Source of the DNA: Oreohelix idahoensis | Taxonomy: Eukaryota > Mollusca > Gastropoda > Stylommatophora > Oreohelicidae | Assembly (NCBI GenBank): GCA_024509875.1 | Contig: JAMPIV010009923.1 | Location: 49,745-113,744 of the forward strand | Direction: 5' to 3' | Length of the DNA: 64,000 nt | In this document: in pieces, positions 1 through 9,986 of the stretch | Position numbering within the stretch: position 1 is the first letter of the stretch | Layout of the letters: every line of letters begins with the position of its first letter | Program-made: the position numbers and the translations under genes | Notes under the pieces: model-generated | Database searches by the model: none | What the model saw: only the letters and a program-made list of their open reading frames with translations | What the model was told of the DNA's origin: nothing

Positions 1-640
1 AAACAGACCAACACTCTAGGATATATCTTATAGAAGTCTGTGGCTGAATATTATGTAATAGGCTATATTACAATTTTATTTGCCCTGATTCCGAATTTTC
101 TGAGTCAGGACCAACAACAAAATGAAATTTATAGTTTTATTTACATAAAATTAAATACCACAATGGATCTTCTGTCCATATAAAGCAATATTACAATCTA
201 ATTATATTTAGGTATTACTATAGACTAAGTTAACACTGGCAATTAATGGTGGGTTGGGGTATTTTCATCATACCCTCTCTTTTCTTTATCTCTTGTGGAA
301 TGTTTATTCAACAGTCAAATGTTTTATTTATTTTGTTTTAATATAAGTGGATGAACTCTTAGTGCCGACACACTGGCACTTATCTGTCTGTTGGTAGTAG
401 TTATGATGCTGACAATCTCCTATATTTCATGGGTTGATTCGTGGTAGCGAGCGTATACCAGCAAAATTTCAACCGAATGACCAATCTGACAAAGTCCCTG
501 GTGTAGTGTGGTAGCAAGCGTTTACCAGCAAACATTTCAATACTTCTCTCACAGAGATAAATACACCAGGGTTCTGACACTAGCTTAGTACCAGAACAAA
601 AACCCTGAAACAAGGTTATGATTCTTTATAACACATCTAT
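1..640. other. AT-rich non-coding stretch with a short direct-repeat pair
   Basis: No convincing gene is visible. Two imperfect copies of a roughly 32-bp unit (GTGGTAGC.AGCG core followed by ACCAGCAAA) lie at 441-472 and 508-540. A 70-codon antisense frame over this area has no recognisable motif and is treated as chance. Confidence 0.4.
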
Positions 641-1180
641 AATATCATTCCACAAGTAATACATGGTATAATTCAATAAAAAGAAAAGGGTCAGATCCCT
701 CTGACCAACCCATTTCAACCATTCTCATCTGAGATAACAACTCATACCAGTGCTCCTATTCTTCTCCCTAATGGCTACAACGCCTCTGACACTTCAACAA
801 TGATCCTCTCCCATAGGATAATGTGGGTTAGCCTTCCCACTGGTAACTGTGGAAATCATTTTAAGTTATACAACTCATGTCAGTTCTACTGCGTGTGAGC
901 AACACCACAGGCCCTGCATAAGTCTGCTAAGTGACCTATGTACTTAGTCGTAACACATTCCCAATAAAGCAGTATCTTATACACCAAATTTTTGTAATAA
1001 CAAGGTTAATAAATTCGTTCTTACCACAATTCAATGAAAATATCACAAACATACGTTGACTGGCATTAGCGTTAATATATAAGTTCAGCTTTGCCCTCTT
1101 CCAGACTGCCAAGGTTTTTTTTTATTTTCACTCTTAGCACTGCTGTTCTCAACGCAGCTTGCATACTAACAATTTTGTAT
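640..1180 (-). repeat. Diverged LTR relic, C/D-type with a B-type hairpin
   Basis: The segment resembles the solo LTR at 59867-62297 read on the same strand. The block around 1022-1070 (CTTACCACAATTCA, then GTTGACTGGCA) corresponds to about 61120-61170, and the CCTAATGGCTACAACGCCTC block near 769 corresponds to about 60890. It also carries at 689-706 the 7-bp stem hairpin GGTCAGA-TCCC-TCTGACC found in all B-type LTRs here. Termini are not recognisable, so the limits are approximate. It is probably an old insertion on the - strand. Confidence 0.45.
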
Positions 1181-2187
1181 CAAATGGCGACAAGCCTTGG
1201 AAGCTTTTTGCCAATATCACTAGACTGGCCCAATCACAGTGAGGGTCTAGCTATTCAATTCAAATTTGAAAAAAACAAAACTCCAAACATACTAGGAGTG
1301 AGTCTGCAAAATATATTTAGCTTTTTGGGCCAACCAATACCCTCCTTCCTATACTCCTATACTAACCAATCGGATTTGAATCATTTTAATGCCTCTTTTT
1401 TAAACTTGCGTCCCCAAATAACGTTATTGATAGAATGAGCAAAAACAAGTCTTACCGTTCGTAGATATATAGTATTATTTCAATATCTTGGTTAATAATT
1501 GGGCTACTATGTATATTAAAACATATTATTGCTCAGGAGACTCTAAGCTATCCATATATATGATTTTTATGGCCATATTCATTGTCGTTTGGATTTTCAA
1601 ATTCGTCACTGTTTGTCGTCAATTATATACTTTTCCATAAGTCGGCCATCTTTCCCCCCTTCTCTATCATTTTTATTCAAAATAAAACAACTTGTTTGGG
1701 TTACGTCAGAAATACACTACTAGGCAGGAATTGAGAGCTGTCTGTGTGTTTATACATTTCAACTGCGAGAATATAGTACGATGCATGCATGTGGCTTTGC
1801 GTCTTGTTTTTCAAATCTGCTAAAGGCAATACTGTCGCGCGCTCATTACAATTTGGCGTTTCAAAACCCAAACGCGTGACAATGGTAGCATTTCTTCTGT
1901 CGCTCCTTCATCCACCTTCCTTCTTCTCTCTCTCGGTCTTGGAACAAATACTCCTTGACCCTGCACAAATGTTATATTTAATTCTCAAGGACGAACTAGG
2001 AAAGCGTGTAAGATGTTACGGCGGGATCATTTTCTAAGCATTACCACTGTACAAAATTCAGCGCTCTACTGGCGTAGAAGACACCGATAGGCAAGCACAC
2101 ACGGGCGGGTTTATTTATTATCATAGGAGTAAAATCTTACTGAATTTAGCGATTATTTCACAGATTTCGCTACAGTAAGAGAGTTCG
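1181..2187. other. No gene seen
   Basis: Open frames at 1091-1438 and 1789-2037 are short, low in complexity and without a known motif. Nothing repetitive stands out beyond ordinary AT-rich sequence. Confidence 0.4.
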
Positions 2188-2835
2188 TCAGTGTTATATA
2201 GAACCAGTCGTGACATATGGAAGTAAGTCATGGACAATTAGTCAACAGGTAGAAAAAGTATTAGAGGCCACACAAGCTTATATTATTCTCCAGGCCTAAA
2301 GGTCTTTTATTTTTGGACATGCGCCCTAATATAACCGGCTAGGTTGAACGGGACGCCAAAACGAGGCAAAATTTTATTTAAAAAAAAATATATATATATA
2401 TATATTAGAGGCCACAGAGATGTGATTTTACAGAAGAATGTTTAAAAAGGCCATGGACAGCTAAAAACAATCATGAGGATGTCCTGGAAGTGGCTCACGT
2501 GCAAAGCTAGCTTATTACTCATGCATGAAAGAAGCAGTCATCTTTCTTTTGGCATGTTAAGGGAAGAAACAAGATGGAATATTTCGTAACAACAGGAAAG
2601 ATTGAAGGAAAAAGAGGTACAACAAAGTAAGAAGAATACTGGACAGTTTGACATCATGGCATGGAAATAAATAAACAACATAACTGATGAATCGTTCTCG
2701 AGACAGGAAGTTATGGAGCGACACGATCGCACACGCCAACAGGCAAGGTACTTGAAGAAAGACAGAAGTTCTCGTGGGTTTTCCAAGGAGACAAAGACAC
2801 AATAGGACTACTACTGCTTGATATTAAACAGTTTA
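2188..2835 (+). pseudogene. Non-LTR retrotransposon RT C-terminal remnant (copy 1)
   Basis: The sequence is homologous to the better preserved remnant at 3832-4260: both start with AGTGTTATATAGAACCA and run through a region that in copy 2 reads as the C-terminal part of a non-LTR reverse transcriptase (EMWFYRRML-type motif, then a GRQR-type basic tail). Copy 1 has many frame breaks and is interrupted at 2273-2403 by a 131-bp insertion. It encodes nothing intact. The family is an endonuclease/RT LINE; the exact clade is not determined. Confidence 0.65.
2273..2403 (+). mobile_element. 131-bp retroposed insertion with 13-bp target duplication
   Basis: The 13-bp sequence ATTAGAGGCCACA is present at 2260-2272 and again at 2404-2416, exactly flanking this segment, which ends in an A-run and (TA)n tail. 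The homologous LINE remnant at 3832-4260 lacks the insertion and gives the empty site. The body (GGACATGCGCCC and GGTTGAACGGGACGCC blocks) is not recognised; it may be a short SINE or a 5'-truncated LINE 3' end. Confidence 0.7.
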
Positions 2836-3164
2836 ACCCAGTTGTTGGTATAATGTAGATCATGATCTACCAGTAGATCACAGGGGATGATTCGGTATAT
2901 CTCTAGATGACGGAGAGGGAAAAGAGAAAGAATGTTAAAACTAAAGAAATTTTGAACGAACCTTCACCCGTCATTCTATATGCTGAGGTTGCGAGCCTCA
3001 AATGACTTGGACATCCACTAGCAATTTTCACATTTCAAAGAGCAGTATCCCAGGGATTAAAGGTATACTTTTTCCCCGCATTCCCAGTGAAAACTCACGA
3101 GCTAGGTTACAAAAATTTACCTTATCGTGAACTGCATATGCTGGGGAGGGTTTTTTTCCCTTTG

Positions 3165-3832
3165 AAGTGAAGTTAACATTCAGTACAATATCATTTAGCT
3201 CAAAGTGAAATTAACACTCTATAAAATAACACTCAGTTCAAAGGGAAGTGGAGAGACTCTTTCTCCCCTTGCGTTCTCTCCCATTTAGTTCAAAGTGAAG
3301 CTAACATTCGATAAAATATCATTTAGCTCAAAGTTAAGTTAACATTCTATAAAATAACATTTAGTTCAAAGTGAAGTTAACATTTGATAAAATATCATTT
3401 AGCTCAAAGTTAAGTTAACATTCTATAAAATAACATTTAGTTCAAAGTGAAGTTAACATTCGGTAAACATATCATTTAGCTCACAGTGAAGTTAACATTC
3501 TATAAAACAACATTTAGTTCAAAGTACAGTTAACATTCGATTTAAAAAAAACCATTTAGTTCAAAGTGAAGTTAACATTCGGTTCAGAGTGAAGTTAACA
3601 TTCTATAACATAACATTTAGTTCAAAGTGAAGTTAACATTCTATAAAATACCATTTAGTTCAAAGCAAAGTTAACGTTCTATAAAATAACATTTAGTTCA
3701 AAGTGAAGTTAACATTCGGTAAAATAATATTTAGTTCAAAGTGAAGTTAACTTTCGGTAAAATATTATTTATTTCAAAGTGAAGTTAACGTTCGGTAAAA
3801 TATCATTTAGCTCAAAGTGAAGTTAACATTAG
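3165..3832. repeat. Minisatellite, unit about 33-38 bp
   Basis: About eighteen imperfect copies of a unit built on TTCAAAGTGAAGTTAACATT followed by an AT-rich spacer of the type CGGTAAAATATCATTTAG. Spacer length and sequence vary (some copies have an A-run or lack the spacer). The array sits directly between two homologous LINE remnants; its last unit abuts copy 2. Confidence 0.9.
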
Positions 3833-4260
3833 TGTTATATAGAACCAATCCTGGCATATGGGAGTAAGTCATGGACAATAAGTAAACAAGTAGGGAAGGC
3901 ACTAGAGGTCACAGAGATGTGGTTTTACAGAAGAATGTTAAAAATACCATGGACAACCATAAAGAGTAATGTCCTGCAAGAGGCCAATGCGCAAAGGAAA
4001 CTTATTTCACAAGTTAGAAAGAAGCGATTCACTTTCTTTAGGCATGTTATCAGAAGAGGAAAGCTGATATATATTGTAACAACAGGAAAGATTGAAGTAA
4101 AGAAATATAGGGGAAGACAAAGAGAGCAGAAACTAAACAGTTTGACATCGTGACATGAAAAAAAGTCAACAACAGAGTTGGTAAATTGTATTGAAGACAT
4201 AAAATTGTGGAGAGACATGATCTCCGACGCCACCAGGCATGGCACTTGAAAAAGAAGATC
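3832..4260 (+). pseudogene. Non-LTR retrotransposon RT C-terminal remnant (copy 2)
   Basis: Frame 3917-4153 reads as 78 residues beginning MWFYRRMLKIPWT, then a FTFFRHVIRRGKL motif and a TGKIE....GRQR motif. This is the usual C-terminus of endonuclease/RT-type LINE proteins, downstream of the catalytic RT motifs. The upstream part (3832-3916, YG..SWT-like) is out of frame and the catalytic domain is missing, so this is a short dead fragment. It is a second copy of the sequence at 2188-2835. Confidence 0.75.
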
Positions 4261-4895
4261 TTTCGCGAACTTTGTGTTTCTAAAGTAGGACCATATAGCT
4301 CCTGTGTTGCCTGTCTTTGGTTTAAATTATAACATCTTGAGTTGTCACCCTTCTACGAACATTCTGTGAGATACATAAAACAATATTTCATAACAGTACA
4401 AGCGGTATAGTTTTGTTTGTACCCAAGAAGCTGCGTTTCCTATCTTCTTATACTTTAATATTAATTTATTACTTTTCTGCGCCAAGGAACTCTGTACTGC
4501 CTTCATCGTGGATTTCAGTCAATCAATGCCTGGTATCTGGCAGCAATAACTGCTCTCAAACTCCCACGAACCTTGGCAATTTTGCGCACTGTGTCCCAAT
4601 TCCGGTTCCTGTTGCTAAACTCTCTCTTTTCACAGATTTCCAGCAAGCTGTTTTTGACTGGCCTGCTACTTTCCGTGTGGAATCTAATGTAAAGCGGTTC
4701 TGAAGATGGCATCTAAAGCATTTCTTAAGTGTCACCGATAAACTAACTTTGGCTCTTCATTATGATAATACGCGTCTTCCCATTGTTTGCAGAAGGAGAA
4801 AATTTTTAGATGGCTCAAGGCCAGAAAAACAGCATGTACAGGTTTTTCTAGGCGAATTGTGACAGGACAAACACCTGGGTGCCTTGTTGTCATTC
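4261..4895. other. No gene seen
   Basis: A 96-codon frame at 4413-4703 overlaps an antisense frame of similar quality; neither has a motif. The second minisatellite begins near 4900. Confidence 0.35.
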
Positions 4896-5830
4896 TCCAA
4901 TAATCTGAGTCTTAAAGCAAGATTAACTTCACATTTATCCTTAAAACAAGATTTAAATTCACAACTATTCTTAAAGCAAGATTAAGATCATAATTTTCCT
5001 TATAACCAAATTCACACTCGCAGCCTTCCTTAAAACGAGATTACGATTACAGGTATCATTAAAGCAATGTTTACATTCTCAGCTTTCCGTAAAGCTAAAT
5101 TACGTTCAAACGCATCCTTTAAGTCCGCTGCCCTGGCAAAATAAAAATAAAAAATTCGAAACCTACCCATCTCAAAAATATTTATAGAATGTGTGATTCC
5201 CATATACACACATTGGGATCCTCGCCTGTACTACGGAGTTCGTGCACTGTGCTGAGATCCTCCTTGTGTGATCTAAGGGAGGAGATCGAGGCACTTATAC
5301 TCCATAAGTGCCTCGATCTCCGTGTGCAATGAAAATGGTCCTTAAAAGCAATGTATACAAGATTAATTAAAAGATTAAATAAAAGATTAATTAAGCTCAC
5401 AGATATCCTCAAAACGAGATTCAGTTGACAACCATCCTTAAAGCAATATTCAGTTCACAACTGTCCTAAAAGCAAGATTCAGTTCAAAACTGTCATTAAA
5501 AGAAGATAAAGTTCACATCTATCCTTAAAGCAAGATTAATCTCACACTGATCCTTAAAGTACGATAAAATATACCACTGATCCTTAAAGTACGATAAAAT
5601 ATACCGCTATCTTTAATGCAACATAAAATTTACAGTGATTATGAGAGCAAGATTCAGTCCACAGCCAACCTTAAAGCAAGACAAAGTTCATAGCCTTCCT
5701 TAAAGGAACATTAAAATCACTATTATCCTTAAAGCAAGAGATGGTTACAGCTTTCCTGCAAGGAAGATAAACTTCACAGCAATTCTTAAAGCAAAATTAA
5801 CTTCACGGCCATCGTAGAAACTGAAGTCTC
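4896..5830. repeat. Minisatellite, unit about 30-33 bp, with internal hairpin island
   Basis: Degenerate tandem copies of a unit of the type CCTTAAAGCAAGATTAA followed by a TTCACAGC-like half. Divergence between copies is high, suggesting an old array. It is interrupted at about 5150-5340 by non-repeat sequence that contains a perfect 17-bp inverted repeat. Confidence 0.8.
5281..5321. repeat. Perfect 17-bp hairpin, 7-nt loop
   Basis: Arms 5281-5297 (GGAGATCGAGGCACTTA) and 5305-5321 are exact reverse complements with the loop TACTCCA. No mismatch exists in the stem. Confidence 0.85.
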
Positions 5831-5839
5831 GTACTTATA

Positions 5840-6150
5840 TTGGACCTCAAGACGCAGCAATAGAGACCGCAGTCAGCGACTCATAGCTTGACTGCCTGCG
5901 TCAGGACCAGCGAACCAGAGCTGGTCAAGACCGCATTCCACCTCCACGTGGTGGTCCTGGAAACAGTCTGCAGCTGTGCAGGCTGGCTGAGCGAGTGTGG
6001 ATCGAAATGGGAAGGCAAACCCGGTCCTAAAAAATGCCGTGCAGAAGTCGGATGTGTCGACCGAAAGGTGCAGATATCACAGCTACGTTGTAAACAGACA
6101 CAACGCAGCCACCGTCCTTTTCAGGGCGAACGAAGAAGAAGAAGAAGATA
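5840..6150 (+). mobile_element. Non-LTR element 3' end with (GAA)n tail
   Basis: The 3' end reads AGGGCGAACGAAGAAGAAG. The - strand element at 53633-55084 ends with nearly the same sequence (GGGTGAACGAAGAAGAAG). The body is comparatively GC-rich and ends in the acidic run produced by the GAA repeat. It is probably a 5'-truncated LINE copy or a SINE using the same 3' tail. No intact coding sequence is present and the 5' limit is approximate. Confidence 0.55.
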
Positions 6151-6315
6151 TTGAGTTGGGACAATTTTGTGCCATGCCTTACGCGCCTGAAGGCTGTTCA
6201 TGTCTGTGTAGTCTGCTCTGAATGTCGTTGCTGATTGCTACATGGCATTACTATATTTTCCACGCTACCTCAATCTCCAGGCATGTATTATGCTATTTCA
6301 AACTGTCAGCCAATC

Positions 6316-6752
6316 TGTACCACTGCCTTTTTTGTGAACGCTGTACCAGTCTTTTTTGTGAACAATGTACCACTGTCTTGTTTGTGAACGCTGTACCACT
6401 GTCTTTTTTGTGAACGCTGTACCACTGTCTTTTTGTGAACGCGGTACCACTGTCTTTTTTGTGAACGCTGTACCATTGTCTTTTTTGTGAACCCTGTACC
6501 ACTGTCTTTTTTTGTGAACGCTGTACCACTGTCTTTTTTTTGTGAACGCTGTACCATTGTCTTTTTGTGAACGCTGTACCACTGTCTTATTTGTGTACCA
6601 CTGTCTTTTTTGTGAACGCTGTACCACTGTCTTTTTTGTGAACGCTGTACCATTGTCTTTTTTGAGAACGCTGTACCATTGTCTTCTTTGTGAATGCTGT
6701 ACCACAGTCTTTTTTGTGAACGCTGTACCATTGTTTTTTTTTGTGAACGAAT
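6316..6752. repeat. Minisatellite, 26-bp unit with variable T-tract
   Basis: About seventeen copies of a unit of the form GTACCACTGTC-T(5-8)-GTGAACGCT. Most length change is in the T-run. Because 26 is not a multiple of three, overlapping antisense frames of 78-141 codons arise in several phases; these are artefacts of the repeat. Confidence 0.95.
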
Positions 6753-6872
6753 AACGTTTTGTTACTAGCTAGTTTCTCTTCTTACATTCCCCCCTCCCCC
6801 ATTCTTTTCCTCGTGGTCTCTGAATCTTAATTGCTCGAGTAAATCTAATGAGACGTTGGCAGCTGATGATCC

Positions 6873-8062
6873 ATAGACAAGCAACTGAGAGATGAACAAA
6901 CAGGTTTTCGACAAAACAGATCCTGTACAGACCAGATAGCCACATTGAGAATAATAGCTGAAAAGAGTCTGGAATGGAATTCACAGCTACACGTCGGATT
7001 CGAGGACTATGAAACGGCATTTGGCAGTGTAGACAGAGAATCACTCTGGAAACTGATGAGGCATTATGGAATTCCCCTGAAGATCATTAATTTAATAAAG
7101 AAAACATATGAAGACATGACATGCAGAGTTCTTCATGAAGGACAGCTTACAGAACCGTTTGGAATAAGAAAAGGAGTGCGACAGGGATGCCTCTTGTCTC
7201 CATTTCTTTTCTTACTAGCGATATATTGGGTTATGAAAACATCGACAACACACAACAGAAAGGGAATCCAGTGGGCTCTGACTAAGCAGTTGGATGATCT
7301 GGATTTTGCTGATGACTTGGCTCTTCTGTCCCATAACCGTAATCAGATGCAGGACAAATTGAAAACACTCGATGAGAGGTCACAGCAATTGGGTCTGAAA
7401 TACACAGGGAAAAGACAAAAATAATGAGAATAAATGCAGGTAATGATAACAGGGTTGAACTTGAAGAAACACCAATACAAGATGTAGAATCGTACACATA
7501 TCTTGGCAGCAATATAGACAAAGTTGGAGGGACGGATAGTGATATCAAAATAAGAATACAAAAAGCAAGAGGAGCTTTCATTGCATTGGGAAATATATGG
7601 AGATCAAGAGAAATCGGATCCAACACGAAAATAAGAATCTTCAACTCAAATGTGAAGTCAGTCCTATTGTATGGCTCTGAGACATTGAGAACAACAAAGA
7701 CAACAACCAAAAAGCTACAGACTTTCATAAATGGGTGCTTGCGCAGAATAGAGGGATTAAAATGGTATGACAAGGTTACCAACGTGGAACTGATGACAAG
7801 AACTAGACAAGTGCCAGTGGAACAAGAGATGAGAAGAAGACGGTGGCGATGGATAGGACACACACTGAGGAAACCTGTTGATGGCATTACAAGGCAGTCC
7901 TTGTTCTGGGACCCCCAGGGCAAGAGAGGCAGAGGTAGACCAAGAAGCACATGGAGAAGAGAGCTGGAAACAGAAGTGAAAATGATAAGGAGAACTTGGA
8001 AAGAACTTGAGAGGATGACACGTGACAGGAGAACTTGGCATGCGTTTGTTGAAGTGTCGTAA
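6873..8062 (+). pseudogene. Non-LTR retrotransposon reverse transcriptase, 5'-truncated and frameshifted
   Basis: Two adjoining frames form the C-terminal two thirds of a LINE reverse transcriptase. Frame 1 (about 6873-7424) has EQTGFRQNRSC, the palm start (YETAFGSVDRESLW), RKGVRQGCLLSPFLF and the catalytic FADDLALLSH box. Frame 2 (7424-8062) continues with MRINAGN, SYTYLGSNID, LLYGSETL, WRWIGHTLRK and a GRGRPRSTW tail. A single-base indel just before 7424 separates them. The endonuclease domain and 5' end are missing. The 3' end at 8062 lies next to the truncated end of element A. Clade is not assigned. Confidence 0.85.
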
Positions 8063-8064
8063 AT

Positions 8065-8739
8065 TTATGTGGCGTTTTGTCCCATATGTCCGCTAAAGGG
8101 AAGAGAGTGCCCCATTTCTAAGATCTGGCTTCGGTACTGCGTCGGTACTAGGAGCTGGTTATTCCCCGTGTCCGGGTTGCCCGTTCTACGATACAATACG
8201 CCGTCCTTAGAAAAGATGTCTCCGTTGTGTCTGGGGTCCTTAGCCATGGGCAGTTTTCTAAAGCAGGGCTCCAGAGTAGGGTCCTTTTGTTGCGCCTCCT
8301 TCAGTTCATTCGGCAACAAATTTGGCGCAGACTCCCTCTCCTTCTTGGCTTGCCCTCTTGTGGTTACCGCTGCCACAATCGGCTCCTCTGGTCTCCCAAT
8401 AAACACATATCTACATCCCAGGATAACTGGGTAGATAGGATCATCCATAATGGCCGCTTTAATAATCCCTCTGACGAAGTCAGAGTGTATTTCTACCAGT
8501 GCGATAGGAAGCGTCCTGGGTGCATCACTCCTGAAAACTCCACTAAGTTTGACGGTTTCCTCTGTCTCCTGACCGGGTTTGACTAAGTGCCTAGCGACAA
8601 TACAACTAAAGCTTAGTCCAGTGTCAAAGAGACAAGTAGTTGAGGTACCATTCAAAATTACAGTTCCTCGAGTTGAGGGTCGGTCCCCCTCAGGTTGAGA
8701 ATCACTGACATTGACTCTACCTTTCGAGGCTGTATGCAA
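8065..8739 (-). pseudogene. Element A: protease and N-terminal integrase, truncated
   Basis: This frame reads as a retropepsin with a CLFDTG active site followed by a beta-rich segment ending in GCRYVF, then a TTRGQ linker, a conserved LEPCFRKLP motif and the start of an integrase H2C2 domain (MGHSLPFSGHMG). The frame stops where the LINE remnant begins. Known family fact: retropepsin cleaves Gag-Pol and the H2C2 domain helps integrase bind DNA. Integrase directly follows protease with no RT between, matching the other elements here. Element A differs clearly from B and C in sequence. It cannot be functional. Confidence 0.8.
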
Positions 8740-9899
8740 ACATCCGACGCGGTTTGGACCAGTTTGTTTGCCCTGATCAGACGTTCCTGGTGTAGGGGTC
8801 TTCCCTTTTCCTTGACCTTGGTGGCCGCGCTGCCACGTAGGCTTGGTGGGTTGATCAGAATTGTTGTTAGGGGGGTATCGGGTTTTGTAGAATTTCGATT
8901 TTTCCTGGGGAGGTCTCTGGGTATTATTTTCTCGTTGGTTATAATTCTGAGATTTTGTTTACGAGATGGCTCATCTGTGGGTTTACGTTTAGTGCTGGGA
9001 AGTTCGGCCATTGCATTGGTATAGCGTTCTGCCTTACTGAGTATGTCCTCAAGCCTGACTGCGCCCTGTTCAGCCAAAAATCTACGGGTTTCGTTTGACA
9101 AAGTTGACTTTATCTGTTCCACAAGAACAAGTTCAAGTAGTCCCTCATATGTAAGAGGTAGGTCAGATAATTCGATGCGCTTTGTCAAATAGCCCGTGAG
9201 ACGTGAAGAGAACTGCGGGAATGTTTCCGTGCTCTCTTTCCGGCTGTTTCTGAACATTTGCAGAAATTTTCGGGCGGTCATCTCAAACCGCTCTAGCAAG
9301 GCTTTCTTCAGCATGTCGTAATCATGTTGGTTGGTTCCCAGCTTTGTATATACGTCATAAGCAGTGCTTTTTAATGACGTTGAGAGTTTAAGTGCCCAGC
9401 GGGAACTCTCTAACCCATACAGATTTGCGAGCCTCTCGAATTTTTCTAGATAGCTGTCAATTTTTTCATTGGGACTAGGAAAAGACTCTAAAGCAAAAGA
9501 CATCGCAGTTAATTGGACAGACTGAGTACTGGAGAGATCCATTGATTGAGACTGGGGCGAAGACGGCTCTCCGTTATTCGAAGTAGAGACTCTCTAAAGC
9601 CTTAAGCGCCAGTTCATGCTGTCTTTCTCTCTCTCTCTCTCCCAGCGAACTTCCATCTCTGCCTCAATTTTCTTGTTCTCTGCTTCAATTTTCTTCTGCT
9701 CCAATAGACGATCGTCCGCTTCTTTCTTTCTAGCTTCTGCCCTCTCTTCCGCTTCTTTTTTCTCTTTTTCTTCTCTCTGTTGGTCCGCGTCATATCTTTC
9801 AAGTTCTTTGTTGACAAACACGTTTGCAGCTTCTCCTTCTAACCCTGAGTCCTTCGCCTCCTGTCTCAAAATGGACCTTATCCTAATTCTCTCTGCCAT
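8740..9899 (-). pseudogene. Element A: gag
   Basis: The start is taken at 9899 (MAERIRIRS), which matches the MAELAKFRS start of the B gag. Residues from about 35 form a charged coiled coil (REEKEKKEAEERAEARKKEA), followed by an in-frame TAG at 9594-9596 and, in the same frame from 9542, a helical SCAN-like capsid domain (FRNSRKEST..FPQFSSRLTGYL, then LVLVEQIKSTL). The basic, Gln/Lys-rich end lies in two overlapping frames around 8900, showing an indel. No CCHC knuckle is visible, unlike in B and C. Gag would form the particle. Confidence 0.75.
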
Positions 9900-9986
9900 A
9901 CCAAAGAACTGGATGCTTATAAGACTAGAGAATAGTAAGAAGAACCAAGGAGGGAAAAAACTCAAAGCCGCTACGAGAAAAAACAC

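Noticed and set aside
3165..3832. CRISPR-like array of direct repeats
   Set aside because: Spacers are themselves repetitive and AT-rich, units vary in length, and the context is a eukaryotic transposon-rich region; this is a minisatellite.
6293..6754. Several overlapping 70-141-codon frames with VQRSQK/GTAFTK repeats
   Set aside because: They are phase-shifted translations of the 26-bp minisatellite.
8069..9024. + strand frames opposite element A
   Set aside because: They are antisense to a gag-protease frame with clear motifs.
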